A DNA stretch of 64,000 nucleotides from Pseudomonas sp. PDM04 (GTDB lineage Bacteria; Pseudomonadota; Gammaproteobacteria; Pseudomonadales; Pseudomonadaceae): NCBI RefSeq assembly GCF_014851765.1, contig NZ_JACVAI010000002.1:62001-126000 (forward strand), in the 5' to 3' direction. Below are positions 45,609-54,726 of the stretch, one piece after another. How positions within the stretch are numbered: the stretch's first letter is position 1; every line of letters starts with the position of its first letter. The translations under genes and the position numbers were made by a program. The notes beneath the pieces were generated by a model. That model did no database searches, was not told the origin of the DNA, and saw nothing but the letters and a program-made list of their open reading frames with translations.

Positions 45609-46676
45609 ATGACGCTTACTGACAAGTCCACCCGCATCCGCACCGGCGAAGAACTCGATGCCAGCCTGATCGATCCGTACCTCAAGGCGCACATCCCGGG
45701 CCTCAGTGGCTTGCCGCAGATCAGCCAGTTTCCGGGCGGCGCGTCGAACCTGACCTACCTGCTGGAATACCCTGGCCAGGAGTTCGTCCTGCGCCGCCCG
45801 CCGTTCGGCCACAAGGCCAAGTCCGCCCATGACATGGGTCGTGAATTTCGCATCCTCAATCAACTGCGTGACGGTTTCCCCTACTGCCCCAAGGCCTACG
45901 TGCACTGCACGGATGAGTCGGTGATCGGCGCCGAGTTCTATGTGATGGAACGGGTCAAGGGGATCATCCTGCGCTCGGAACTGCCGCCGGAGCTGGGCCT
46001 GGATTCAACGAAGACCGAAGCCCTGTGCAAGAGCTTCATCGACCGCTTCGTCGAGCTGCACCAGGTCGACTACAACGCCTATGGCCTGGGTGACCTGGGC
46101 AAACCCGAGGGCTACGTGGCGCGGCAGATCAAGGGTTGGAGCGATCGCTACGAAAAGGCCCTGACACCCGATGCGCCGCACTGGGAAACCGTCAAGGCCT
46201 GGCTCAACGACAAGATGCCCGCCGACCATCCGACGTCAAGCATCGTGCACAACGACTACCGCTTCGACAACGTGATCCTCGACCCGAACAACCCGATGCA
46301 GATCATCGGCGTGCTCGATTGGGAACTCACGACCCTCGGTGACCCGCTGATGGACCTGGGCAACACCCTCGCCTACTGGATCGAAGCCAGCGACCCGGCA
46401 CCGGTGCAAATGATGCGCCGCCAGCCAAGCCACGCACCGGGCATGCTGACCCGCCGCGAGTTCGTCGATTATTACGCCCAGCGCTCGGGCATCCAGATCG
46501 AAAATTTCGATTTCTACTACACCTACGGCCTGTTCCGCCTGGCCGGCATCGTGCAGCAGATCTACTACCGCTTCTTCCATGGCCAGACCCAGGACAAACG
46601 CTTCGCTTCGTTCATTCACGTGAACAAGGTACTGGAGCAGATGAGCTTGCAGGTCATCCAGAAATCCAGCCTCTGA
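45609..46676 (+). CDS. APH-type phosphotransferase family protein (ACAD10/11 kinase-like)
   Basis: This 355-residue protein has a choline-kinase/aminoglycoside-phosphotransferase fold: QFPGGASNLTYLLEYPGQ (ATP loop), VLRRPP (Lys/Arg), VHNDYRFDNVILD (catalytic loop, Asp) and IGVLDWELTTLGDPLMDLG (metal Asp). Bacterial members sit beside acyl-CoA dehydrogenases and are thought to phosphorylate a hydroxy-acyl group so that it can be dehydrated. It is co-transcribed with the SDR gene 37 bp downstream. Confidence 0.86.
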   Translation: MTLTDKSTRIRTGEELDASLIDPYLKAHIPGLSGLPQISQFPGGASNLTYLLEYPGQEFVLRRPPFGHKAKSAHDMGREFRILNQLRDGFPYCPKAYVHCTDESVIGAEFYVMERVKGIILRSELPPELGLDSTKTEALCKSFIDRFVELHQVDYNAYGLGDLGKPEGYVARQIKGWSDRYEKALTPDAPHWETVKAWLNDKMPADHPTSSIVHNDYRFDNVILDPNNPMQIIGVLDWELTTLGDPLMDLGNTLAYWIEASDPAPVQMMRRQPSHAPGMLTRREFVDYYAQRSGIQIENFDFYYTYGLFRLAGIVQQIYYRFFHGQTQDKRFASFIHVNKVLEQMSLQVIQKSSL

Positions 46677-46713
46677 TCAGCCCCTACAATCAGGCCAACA
46701 ATAAGGAACACCC

Positions 46714-47481
46714 ATGTCCAAGACTCAGTTGTTCGACCTCGACGGCAAGATCGCTTTCGTTTCCGGCGCCAGCCGCGGCATCGGCGAGGCCATCGCCAAA
46801 CTGCTGGCGCAGCAAGGGGCGCATGTGATCGTCTCCAGCCGTAAGCTCGAAGGCTGCCAGCACGTGGCCGACGCCATCATCGCCGCAGGCGGCAAGGCCA
46901 CTGCCGTCGCCTGCCACATCGGCGAAATGGAACAGATCAGCCAAGTGTTCGCCGACATCCGCGAACAGTTCGGCCGCCTGGACATCCTGGTCAACAACGC
47001 CGCGACCAACCCGCAGTTCTGCAACGTGCTGGACACCGACCTCAGTGCCTTCCAGAAAACCGTCGACGTGAACATCCGGGGCTACTTCTTCATGTCGGTG
47101 GAAGCCGGCAAGCTGATGCGTGAAAACGGTGGCGGCAGCATCATCAACGTGGCGTCGATCAACGGTGTATCACCCGGGGTTTTCCAGGGCATCTATTCGG
47201 TGACCAAGGCCGCGGTGATCAACATGACCAAGGTCTTCGCCAAGGAATGCGCGCAGTTCGGCATTCGCTGCAATGCCCTGCTGCCGGGCCTGACGGACAC
47301 CAAGTTCGCATCGGCGCTGGTGAAGAATGAAGCGATCCTGAACACCGCGCTGGCACAGATTCCGCTCAAGCGCGTGGCCGACCCGAGCGAAATGGCGGGG
47401 GCGGTGTTGTACCTGGCGAGCGATGCTTCCAGTTATACGACTGGGGTTTCGTTGAATGTGGATGGGGGGTTTTTGTCGTGA
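46714..47481 (+). CDS. Short-chain dehydrogenase/reductase, FabG-like
   Basis: This 255-residue classical SDR has GASRGIGEAIAKL, VNNAAT, the catalytic Ser in NVASINGV, Tyr-x3-Lys in IYSVTKAAV and the ending SLNVDGGFLS. It pairs with the phosphotransferase gene upstream, so oxidation of a hydroxy-acyl intermediate is a reasonable guess. Two hairpins follow the stop. Beyond this gene the base composition drops sharply. Confidence 0.9.
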   Translation: MSKTQLFDLDGKIAFVSGASRGIGEAIAKLLAQQGAHVIVSSRKLEGCQHVADAIIAAGGKATAVACHIGEMEQISQVFADIREQFGRLDILVNNAATNPQFCNVLDTDLSAFQKTVDVNIRGYFFMSVEAGKLMRENGGGSIINVASINGVSPGVFQGIYSVTKAAVINMTKVFAKECAQFGIRCNALLPGLTDTKFASALVKNEAILNTALAQIPLKRVADPSEMAGAVLYLASDASSYTTGVSLNVDGGFLS

Positions 47482-47507
47482 TAGGCACTCGCTAGCCTTG
47501 AAAAAAA

Positions 47508-47580
47508 TCGACTTGCCTTCGAAGCTGCTTTAGCGACCAACGAAGGCAAGTCGAAGCGTATTTACGCTGACCGCTTTTTT
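47508..47580 (+). terminator. Two hairpins and T-run after the SDR gene
   Basis: A 14-bp perfect inverted repeat (TCGACTTGCCTTCG at 47508-47521 and its complement at 47541-47554) is followed by a second stem AGCGTA-TT-TACGCT (47555-47568) and T6 (47575-47580). This ends the SDR operon and marks the left edge of the low-GC region. Confidence 0.7.
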
Positions 47581-47678
47581 CCGCCCTCATCACCCTCTCC
47601 TTTAATTGCGTCCTGCCCACCCCCCATCGCTCTGAATTGGAATATTCGTCTTCTTTTTTATTTGAAACACGTCTAGAT

Positions 47679-47725
47679 AACTGACATTTCTATCAGTATC
47701 ACGAGCCGTTTTTTTTCTCGATAGT
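47679..47725 (+). promoter_or_regulatory. Family promoter block of the Ig-like cluster, degenerate copy
   Basis: AACTGACA-TTTC-TATCAGTA (47679-47698) corresponds to the inverted repeat AACTGTCA-N4-TGACAGTT of the other units. The GATAGT box (47720-47725) ends its ATAG exactly 26 bp after the repeat, as in the others, and the start codon is 70 bp from the repeat. Confidence 0.6.
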
Positions 47726-47767
47726 CGATTGGCCTGTTTGCCAATCCTCATCGATCGAGAATGCGCC

Positions 47768-49669
47768 ATGATTGCGGATCACAAGACCCCAGAATCAGAA
47801 CTTCCAATCCTTATTTGCTATGGTGCGGACCATACCTTATCCGTCAAGGGCGACCCGCAGAACCCTTGGTTCAATTACGGTGTCAGCATCAATCCGGCGT
47901 CGGGTGAAACCCTGCCTTTCCAGTCCTCCCCCGCACAAGGAGCGCTACAAACGCTTGTGGAGACAGGAACTGCATGGGCGCTCAAGTGCGCGGAGGATGG
48001 CGAAGAGCGAAACTTTGATTGTTGTATACATTCTGAATTCACCGCCACGCCTTATCGTATCCCGATGCGCGTAGGTCACTTTTCTCGAAAGTTCGGATAT
48101 ACGCAAACTATAATACCTGCATCAATGATTAACGAAACAGTCCACGCCAGCATTGAGGTGGTGTCGACCTATACGGGCAAACAACTTGAAAACGTAAAGG
48201 TCCAATGGAGTGTTGATGGACGTTTCAGCCACTTTGACAATACCCAAGCATCCGGCTTCAGCAGGTTTGCGTATGCTTTTCCGGATCCTGGCGGGCACAC
48301 GATTCATGCCAGCATCAAAAACGAGATTGACGGCAGTCTTGTAACGCATGAATTTTCAGTTCAGATTTACGAAAGCAATCCCTGGGAACTGGTCAGCATC
48401 AAGGTCAACGGTACGCCACAGCCTTTCGACAAAGCAATTGTTCTGCCCTTTGACAGGCCGACCGAAATAATTATCGATGATGAGCACGAGATAACCAGGC
48501 AACTTCTCCTGGAACTTACTGATATCGAAGGAACACGCATTACGGTTGAACCAGCAGGATGGCAAGACCCGCTGAACAGGCAATTCAAATGGACGCTGAC
48601 TCCGGAAACAGGAAAACGTGGCCGATTCAAATTTGCCCTTGCCAGTAAGGAAATTGAACTTCCTAGAGAGTTTGATGGGCGAGTTCTTTCAGATAATTTG
48701 AGCGCGGAAGTTGATGTAGAAATTAACGGAAAACGGACGGACCACGACAACAATATTTTCTTCCGCGATTTGCCCTACACCATAAAGTTAATCCCGAAAA
48801 CTGCCACTGGTGCTGTGATAACTGATCTTCCCGTAACGCTCAACTACACGATCAAGAGCGGCCTCGCAAAGGGCGACTTAAGAAGCACCCCTGAATTCGA
48901 TGAAGACAATAAAGACCAGCAGTGGTCGATGACAGGATCAAATAAAAGCGGCATTTTCGACTTGAGCATTGCCTGCTGGGGAGTCGCTAACCCACTTGTC
49001 CTCAGCGCCAATATGTTGATTTCGCAAAATATTGAAGATGAGGCCAAGGCAAGCCTGGACAATGATGACAGCGCATTCTTCCTGCGAGGAGACACCCGAA
49101 CATTGACGCTGACTCCAAAACCGGGCAGCCCATTTGATAAGGTACCGGTGGCCTTGCGTTGGGTCAGCGGAACGAACATCACTTCGGCGGACCTCACCTG
49201 CAATCCGCAACTAGACGTTTATTCGACCACGAAAACCTGGGCCATCACACCTTCCAACCTCAAGAGCGGCACCATGATATTGGAGTTGATATTCGAACAC
49301 TCGGCAATTGCTTACACGTTACCCACTTACACCATCATGTCGAAAAACCACTCCGATGAAGTTGATGTAAAACTGGATGGCAATCCAGTCGGTGTCGGGA
49401 CCGTATTCACCGCTGGAAAATTACACAATTTGACAGTTACGGCAAAGCCCCATAGCCCATACGCTTATATGCCGGTGAGTTTGATATGGGGATCGAGTTC
49501 CACTTTGACAGCGGCGGACTTCACGTGTGCCCCATCATTTGGTGCTCCCGGCATGCAATTTAAATGGGGTATTACGGGCAACACAAACAAGCAGGGTCAG
49601 TTCAGCCTGGAGTTAAAGTGGGTTCAGTTAACTGGCACCATGAGCCTTGGCGGTTTAGTGCTGCGCTAA
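47768..49669 (+). CDS. Large Ig-like module protein A, function unknown
   Basis: This protein has 633 residues, no signal peptide and no membrane segment. An N-terminal domain (about 1-105) starts with PILICYGA (Cys17) and contains NPW. An Ig-like domain (about 106-205) and a module opening NPWELVSIKVNG (about 206-310) come next. Three repeats of about 100 residues follow, each opening like DEVDVKLDG or AEVDVEING and holding a L-T-P-K-P-G-S-P-type strand. It is a clear paralogue of the protein at 51564-53825. Low-GC codon use differs from the flanks. F and G follow 50 and 46 bp after it as an operon. I do not recognise a function. Confidence 0.75.
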   Translation: MIADHKTPESELPILICYGADHTLSVKGDPQNPWFNYGVSINPASGETLPFQSSPAQGALQTLVETGTAWALKCAEDGEERNFDCCIHSEFTATPYRIPMRVGHFSRKFGYTQTIIPASMINETVHASIEVVSTYTGKQLENVKVQWSVDGRFSHFDNTQASGFSRFAYAFPDPGGHTIHASIKNEIDGSLVTHEFSVQIYESNPWELVSIKVNGTPQPFDKAIVLPFDRPTEIIIDDEHEITRQLLLELTDIEGTRITVEPAGWQDPLNRQFKWTLTPETGKRGRFKFALASKEIELPREFDGRVLSDNLSAEVDVEINGKRTDHDNNIFFRDLPYTIKLIPKTATGAVITDLPVTLNYTIKSGLAKGDLRSTPEFDEDNKDQQWSMTGSNKSGIFDLSIACWGVANPLVLSANMLISQNIEDEAKASLDNDDSAFFLRGDTRTLTLTPKPGSPFDKVPVALRWVSGTNITSADLTCNPQLDVYSTTKTWAITPSNLKSGTMILELIFEHSAIAYTLPTYTIMSKNHSDEVDVKLDGNPVGVGTVFTAGKLHNLTVTAKPHSPYAYMPVSLIWGSSSTLTAADFTCAPSFGAPGMQFKWGITGNTNKQGQFSLELKWVQLTGTMSLGGLVLR

Positions 49670-49719
49670 ATCTGGACAGAAGTCATTGCACAAAAATCAA
49701 CTGATCTGTGAGGTGTGTG

Positions 49720-50058
49720 ATGGAAGAGCGAAAAACAACCGAATCTGATGGAGAGATATCGGGGGTGTCCGCGTTTTATATATCGGATGCAAAACTTGAG
49801 GCGGTAGAGGGTGGCCACTTCAGAGTCAGGTTCCGGGTATTGAATAAAGCAACGAACCTGCCCGGCAAGCTATATGAGTCACAGTTTGCGCTCGCGTTCG
49901 ATGGTTGGAACTATTGCGAGACGGGAGAGCCTAGAACAGATGGATGGCACGAAGGCACTTATACGCCAAGCAAACCCGGGCCGACGTGGGTAAAAATAAG
50001 TACGCAAACCACTTGCCCGATAACAGACCCCGATCATATAAGGCTTGTTTACCCATAA
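49720..50058 (+). CDS. Small beta-rich protein F of the Ig-like cluster
   Basis: This 112-residue protein has no signal peptide. Its pattern FYISDAKLEAVEGGHFRVRF, then RVLNKATN and LYESQFALAFDGW, suggests one Ig-like sandwich. Two Cys (NYCETG and TTCPIT) may pair. The ATG at 49720 has GAGG 7 bp before it. It starts 50 bp after protein A and 46 bp before G, so all three are probably one operon. No known family recognised. Confidence 0.65.
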   Translation: MEERKTTESDGEISGVSAFYISDAKLEAVEGGHFRVRFRVLNKATNLPGKLYESQFALAFDGWNYCETGEPRTDGWHEGTYTPSKPGPTWVKISTQTTCPITDPDHIRLVYP

Positions 50059-50104
50059 CACAACATCGATATAGATTCTCTTGTACTAGATGAGGAACCA
50101 CATA

Positions 50105-50701
50105 ATGGACAGTCAAAGCATCGCACCAATCGTAATAACGTTCCCCAGGGAACATGGCACAGTTGAAGCGGATAACCCCATGCGCGGAACGGCGCATCCC
50201 AACGGGGAGGTATTTATAGGAAACGTCCCTTCTACAGGAGTTAAACAAGCCGCGAAAGTGGACGCCAATGGTAACTGGGAAAAAGTATTCCCTGGGACAG
50301 GTCCACAAAAAGTCTCATTCGAACAAGTCGTTAATGGTCAGACCCATGCGCGCCCGGGTGATTTCAGCTTTAATGTTGCTGGCGCTCCGCCCATTGCACC
50401 CAAGTTTCTGCAACCTACACCTGACGCTAAACTGGGCCCCAAGGGTGCATTCATGATCGAGATTCCGTTATACACGGAGAGTGATGAGTCGGCACTGGAG
50501 ATAAGTTACGCAGGTGGCTCAGTAATCATTTCACAAAATATGGGACCAGACCCGGCCTCGAACATGAGCCGCCGATATCTTATGCTGGATAAACCGCTTG
50601 ATGTCGGATACTACTCCGTCAGGGCGAGGTATAAATCCAATGGAGTCTGGTCCAGATACACGGCTGAAACGAACTTCAGTGTGGGCATGCCCACCGGTTG
50701 A
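50105..50701 (+). CDS. Ig-like/fibronectin-like protein G of the cluster
   Basis: This protein has 198 residues and no signal peptide. The first half (VITFPREHGTVEADNPMRG, then GTAHPNGEVFIG and KVDANGNWEKVFPG) has the pattern of bacterial Ig repeats in large adhesins. The second half (FLQPTPDAKLGPKGAFMIEI and DVGYYSVRARYKSNGVWSRY) resembles a fibronectin-like sandwich. It is third in the A-F-G operon. The function is unknown; low-GC composition matches the cluster. Confidence 0.68.
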   Translation: MDSQSIAPIVITFPREHGTVEADNPMRGTAHPNGEVFIGNVPSTGVKQAAKVDANGNWEKVFPGTGPQKVSFEQVVNGQTHARPGDFSFNVAGAPPIAPKFLQPTPDAKLGPKGAFMIEIPLYTESDESALEISYAGGSVIISQNMGPDPASNMSRRYLMLDKPLDVGYYSVRARYKSNGVWSRYTAETNFSVGMPTG

Positions 50702-51039
50702 TTGATGCTGGCGAATGACCAAGGGCAAGATCCAGGCGCTTTGAGTCTAGAAGTAAGTCGGGATCAAGCCATAACACCCGACCCGCCTTCGATCGCTCAG
50801 CTCAGGGGCTACCGAAGACGGGTCGAGCGCTTACCATATATTCGACTGTCCGCTTCTCGGGCCTTCGATAAGGCGCCAAGCGAGATTCGCAGAGTTACAA
50901 CCGGTCCGTGAAACGTTTTTTGAGTTCCAACTGATAACCACATCGCCCTGCGTCGAAATTCACAAGGCAATCCTAGTTCGTGATGGTGAGAAACCAGAGT
51001 GAAAAAGACCTACCCAAAGCCGACCGCATCAGCCAGGTC

Positions 51040-51400
51040 TGTGAGTAAGCTGCAGGACAATTCGCGAGCGGCGTGCCTTTACCCGCAAAGCTCAACTCAA
51101 AAGTGCCGCTCCTGGTCGATCCCACTTATAAACAAGTCCTTGCAGACCGGAAGCGTTATGCCTTGCGTCCCAGGGGCGAGCCTTTCAATTCCAGACTGAA
51201 CGTACCGCTGTTGGCGTGGGACTTTACCGACCCGCTGTGTGTGGCAGTTTCACCGGCTGGGGTAACCGACAGATTGGGGGCTATCGGCGCGAGGTTTGAA
51301 AATAAGAACATGGCATTGATCACCGTCGGCTCCGTGGCAGATATACATGGGCGCGGACGTTTTTTTCGTGAGCAGTTTCGGCGGCCGTGACAGATCTCAT
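51040..51400 (-). pseudogene. Decayed copy of the large Ig-like gene, with internal deletions
   Basis: Read on the minus strand, it starts near ATG 51400, loses frame at an A7 run, then encodes APMYICHGADGDQC and HVLIFKPRADSP, matching the N-terminus of protein B. It then jumps into NLSVTPAGETATHSGS and SGTFSLELKG, matching B's internal repeat, with a frameshift in the following CCCTGGGACGCAAGGC stretch. It ends in SGTFELSFAGKG, matching a later repeat of B. A degenerate copy of the family inverted repeat and ATTAGAACGAAT box lie upstream (51459-51492). Confidence 0.75.
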
Positions 51401-51458
51401 TATCAGGACGTAGAAAAGGTAACGACAACCTAACGATTACGCCTAGAAGACACGGAAA

Positions 51459-51492
51459 AGCTATCAGTTATGACACCGTATTAGAACGAATG
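51459..51492 (-). promoter_or_regulatory. Relic of the family promoter block
   Basis: CTATCA-GTTA-TGACACC followed by ATTAGAACGAATGGAGAT aligns with the perfect copy at 56827-56866, where the same ATTAGAACGAAT run follows the inverted repeat. It stands upstream of the decayed gene at 51040-51400. Confidence 0.45.
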
Positions 51493-51563
51493 GAGATTAG
51501 TCATATATCGAAAGCATTTTAGTGTTCATCAGCCGACCATGGACCAGCACGTATCCATCCCCA

Positions 51564-53825
51564 TCAATGGTCCGTAACATCGAAAAAAAGCTCATCATAA
51601 ACACCTGGAAACTGTTCAATGGACAGCACAATGGAGAACTTACCCAAACGAGCATCGTCAGACACCGATATACTCCAATTTGCCACTGCTGCCTGTTCCA
51701 TCCCCAAATACTGTGAATTTATCGGCAACACAACGACGCGAGCGGGTAAATCTCGTGCTTTCAGTAACAGAGACTTTCGGTCCGCCTCGGAAACCGCTGC
51801 GTGAAACTGTAGAGGATAGCCTTTGTTTCTTCCGTTCAGTTGGTGTGTGATATCCCACCCCGGCAACTCCGTATAACTGAGTCGACACTTCACCAAGTCC
51901 CTTACTCTTAATGAACTGACGGTACAGAGAGGTAAGGTCAAGGGTGTAGCGACACCTTTGCCTACTAAACTCAACTGAAAGGTTCCAGCCCCCTGTGCAG
52001 AAACATCCCAACGGTAGGTATCCACTTCAATATCGAAATTCGGCTGACTCTCGACGATCACGTCCGGTCCGCTTTGGTTATCGCACTGGAGCTTGACTGG
52101 AACACCGTTCATTGGACTGCCCGCCTTGGGCGCCAATGTCAGCGTCCTGGCATCTCCCGAACGGAAGAAAATGCCGCCCTCGGGTAGCGCAAGACCATCA
52201 ATTTCGATGTCGACCTCGTCCTCCAGATTGGTGGACAGCACCTTACTCACAGGCAGTACCAGGTCCCGGGTAATCTCCGGCCCCGTCAACTCCAGCCTGA
52301 ACGTCCCACTCCTGTTGGCCGCTTCGACTGTCCACGAATGCGGGTCAGTCGATAAGGCGGCAACGCGCAGATCGCCGGGTTGCAAACCGGTCAATGGCAC
52401 GGCTTTCAGTTCCAGCGGGTAACCGGGCAAAGGGCTGTGTTGCTGGTAGGTCAACGTGATGGTTTTGAGTGTTCCCCGCAGGTACACCGCGTCGACGGGG
52501 TAAGGCACACCATCCAGCAAGACCGACGCGACTTCGGCGTCCAGGTAGTGCGACATCACCTTGCAGACCGGTAGCGTAATGCCTTGCGTCCCTGGCGGGC
52601 CTTTCAACTCCAGTTGAAACGTACCACTGTCGGTGTGGGACTTTACCGCCCAGCTATGCGTGACCGATGGATCCGCCGGAGTCACCGACAGATTGGCCGG
52701 TTGCACGCCGGTGAGTGGTGTTCCAACCAACTGCAATGGGAAGCCTTGCAAAGGACTGCCGGCCTTGTACGTCAAGGTGACCGTTTGGGCTTCATTACGG
52801 AAAAACTGAATTTGAGCGGGGGGCGAAGCGACGCCGTTGACCAGAATTTTGTCCACTTCATCCGCAAGGTTGGCCGACATCACCGAGCTTCGAAGCTCCC
52901 ACGGCAGTTCGACTTCATGACTGTAAAAAACCAGGGTGGCCAAACCGCTCAAGTTACCCGTCGACGTGACCCGCCAGCTGAATTTTCCGGCCACCGGGTC
53001 AACCGGCGTATCAAAACCCGGAGCGGCCTGGAGCGTCAGGCCGCCAGCGTCAGCCAGGCTGAGCACCAATTGCCGGGCGATCTCCGGAGGCGCTTCAACC
53101 GTGATCTCATTCGCCTGCCCACGAATCAATGCCAGGGGCAGACCGAATTCAACTTCTGCGCCATTGACGGTGAGTGTGGCCTGTTCCCACGGGCTGCTGG
53201 AGTATCCCATGAATGAAAATTCCTCGGTGATGGATTTGCCGGTATTGGGGCTGAATACACTCGCTGTAATCGTCTGTTTGCCCTCATTCGCCACGGTGTA
53301 AGTGAAATCACTGACACCCGATGACGACGTGGGGACGGTGAGGCTCTGGTCGCCGATCGTCCAGACAACATCAATGCCTTCCATGAGTTCGCGGGTATAA
53401 AACGACACAAGCGTTATACTCGCCGTCACCGTTTGGCCAATGATGGGTGCCGCAATGGGCGGACGCCTACTATCAAAGTCGTATCGGTAATGCCCCAGTT
53501 TCAGCGCGATACTGAAAGGCTGAGCAGTGAACTCACTGTGCAATCGCAACTCCATATCACGATCACCACCCAGCGCCGGACAGTGAACGTTTAGAATCGC
53601 ACCGGTCTGGGCGAAATCCTGGAATTCACCACGTTTAGGTTCGATTTCAATCAAGGACGAGGGATCGCCAAGTAATTCATACCAGCAGACTTGGTGATTT
53701 GCCCATGGGTTGTCAGCCCGGGGCTTGATATTCAAAACATGACTTTTGTCGCCTTCAGCGCCATGGCAGAGGTAAACGGGCTCGAGGGCAGTCGATTCGG
53801 TTTCGATTTCGATTTTGAGTGTCAT
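51564..53825 (-). CDS. Large Ig-like module protein B, function unknown
   Basis: This 753-residue protein has no signal peptide or membrane segment. The N-terminal domain (about 1-115) has EPVYLCHGA (Cys20) and ADNPW. An Ig-like domain (about 116-210) contains the invasin-style TSSSGVSDFTYTVANEGKQT. A module opening SPWEQATLTVNGAEV (about 215-320) is followed by three repeats opening ADEVDKILVNG, DAEVASVLLDG and EDEVDIEIDG. A distinct C-terminal part (about 635-753) ends FFDVTDH. The N-terminal half aligns with protein A throughout. A perfect family inverted repeat lies 72 bp upstream. I do not know the function. Confidence 0.78.
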   Translation of the reverse strand: MTLKIEIETESTALEPVYLCHGAEGDKSHVLNIKPRADNPWANHQVCWYELLGDPSSLIEIEPKRGEFQDFAQTGAILNVHCPALGGDRDMELRLHSEFTAQPFSIALKLGHYRYDFDSRRPPIAAPIIGQTVTASITLVSFYTRELMEGIDVVWTIGDQSLTVPTSSSGVSDFTYTVANEGKQTITASVFSPNTGKSITEEFSFMGYSSSPWEQATLTVNGAEVEFGLPLALIRGQANEITVEAPPEIARQLVLSLADAGGLTLQAAPGFDTPVDPVAGKFSWRVTSTGNLSGLATLVFYSHEVELPWELRSSVMSANLADEVDKILVNGVASPPAQIQFFRNEAQTVTLTYKAGSPLQGFPLQLVGTPLTGVQPANLSVTPADPSVTHSWAVKSHTDSGTFQLELKGPPGTQGITLPVCKVMSHYLDAEVASVLLDGVPYPVDAVYLRGTLKTITLTYQQHSPLPGYPLELKAVPLTGLQPGDLRVAALSTDPHSWTVEAANRSGTFRLELTGPEITRDLVLPVSKVLSTNLEDEVDIEIDGLALPEGGIFFRSGDARTLTLAPKAGSPMNGVPVKLQCDNQSGPDVIVESQPNFDIEVDTYRWDVSAQGAGTFQLSLVGKGVATPLTLPLCTVSSLRVRDLVKCRLSYTELPGWDITHQLNGRNKGYPLQFHAAVSEADRKSLLLKARDLPARVVVLPINSQYLGMEQAAVANWSISVSDDARLGKFSIVLSIEQFPGVYDELFFDVTDH

Positions 53826-53870
53826 GACGATTCTCTATATCGGGATCAAGAGAAAGAGCGAACACCCCGA

Positions 53871-53945
53871 CTATCGACAAAAAACAGCCTCGGCATAACT
53901 GTCAAACCTGACAGTTCGCCTAGAACGAATTGCGATAATGATCCG
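53871..53945 (-). promoter_or_regulatory. Family promoter block before protein B, perfect inverted repeat
   Basis: AACTGTCA-AACC-TGACAGTT spans 53897-53916. On the minus strand a -35-like TTATGC overlaps its end, followed after 17 bp by GATAGT; the ATAG of that box ends at 53871, 26 bp from the repeat. An AT-rich box TTATCGCAATTCGTTCTA is conserved on the other side. The ATG is 72 bp from the repeat. Confidence 0.75.
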
Positions 53946-53997
53946 GCGACGGAATCGTGAATATCAGCGTTTGGGCTTTCACCACTTAAGCAAGCAT

Positions 53998-54660
53998 TCA
54001 AGTCGACGACCGCACATCCACCAACACCTCTACCGACAGTTCCCTGTCCGGCAGTGTCGCCACCGCACGAATGGTGCGGACGCCGGTGGTCTTGTAAACA
54101 ATCGGCACCATTGAGGCTTTTCCCTTGGGGCCGGTTTCCACTTGTTGAGTGTCATGCTCCGGCACATGAAACGTTACGGGCACACCCTCCAAAGGGAGGC
54201 CTTTTGAGGTCATCATTACACCGGAGGCGTAAATCACATTGATGTGGGCGGGAACGACAGTCGGGGGATAAGGCAGGTAACGGTCAATCAAATCGATGAA
54301 GCGCAGATTGACGTCCGAGACTTCGCACAACAGCGTCAAGGGCTCGGCCATGTCCGGCGTGTATACAACCAGAATGGCGGGTGTATTGTCGGATCCTGTC
54401 GGCGTTACTTTCCAGGTACAGGCGCCTTCCACCAATACAACACGCTCATCGAAAGGCGGATTGGCAGTGAAACGCTGACCGCCGCTATCGGCGAGGCCAA
54501 GGCGCAGTTCCTTTACTTCGTCCGATGTTGCCTGCACTTTGATCTGGTTCTCCTGCTCATTGAGCAGAACAACTTTTTCGCCCGCTTGGATCTCCTTGCC
54601 ATTGACGACAACGTTGGCCCAAGTAGCCTGCGCGAGATCCGCTGTGTTTTTATTGCTCAT
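53998..54660 (-). CDS. Small Ig-like module protein C
   Basis: This protein has 220 residues and no signal peptide. The first half (TWANVVVNGKEIQAGEKVVL and LRLGLADSGGQRFTANPPF) is the same module as the NPWEQ module of proteins A and B. The second half (GLPLEGVPVTFHVPEHDT and TGPKGKASMVPIVYKTTG) has the pattern of an invasin-type Ig domain. GGAG precedes ATG 54660. It is a paralogue of D and E and lies 67 bp after D, probably in one transcript. Function unknown. Confidence 0.72.
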   Translation of the reverse strand: MSNKNTADLAQATWANVVVNGKEIQAGEKVVLLNEQENQIKVQATSDEVKELRLGLADSGGQRFTANPPFDERVVLVEGACTWKVTPTGSDNTPAILVVYTPDMAEPLTLLCEVSDVNLRFIDLIDRYLPYPPTVVPAHINVIYASGVMMTSKGLPLEGVPVTFHVPEHDTQQVETGPKGKASMVPIVYKTTGVRTIRAVATLPDRELSVEVLVDVRSST

Positions 54661-54726
54661 GATAAGACTCCAGCTATCGACAACAATGGGGTGAATCGCC
54701 ACCGGGTCAGTTTCAGAGGGGTGGAA

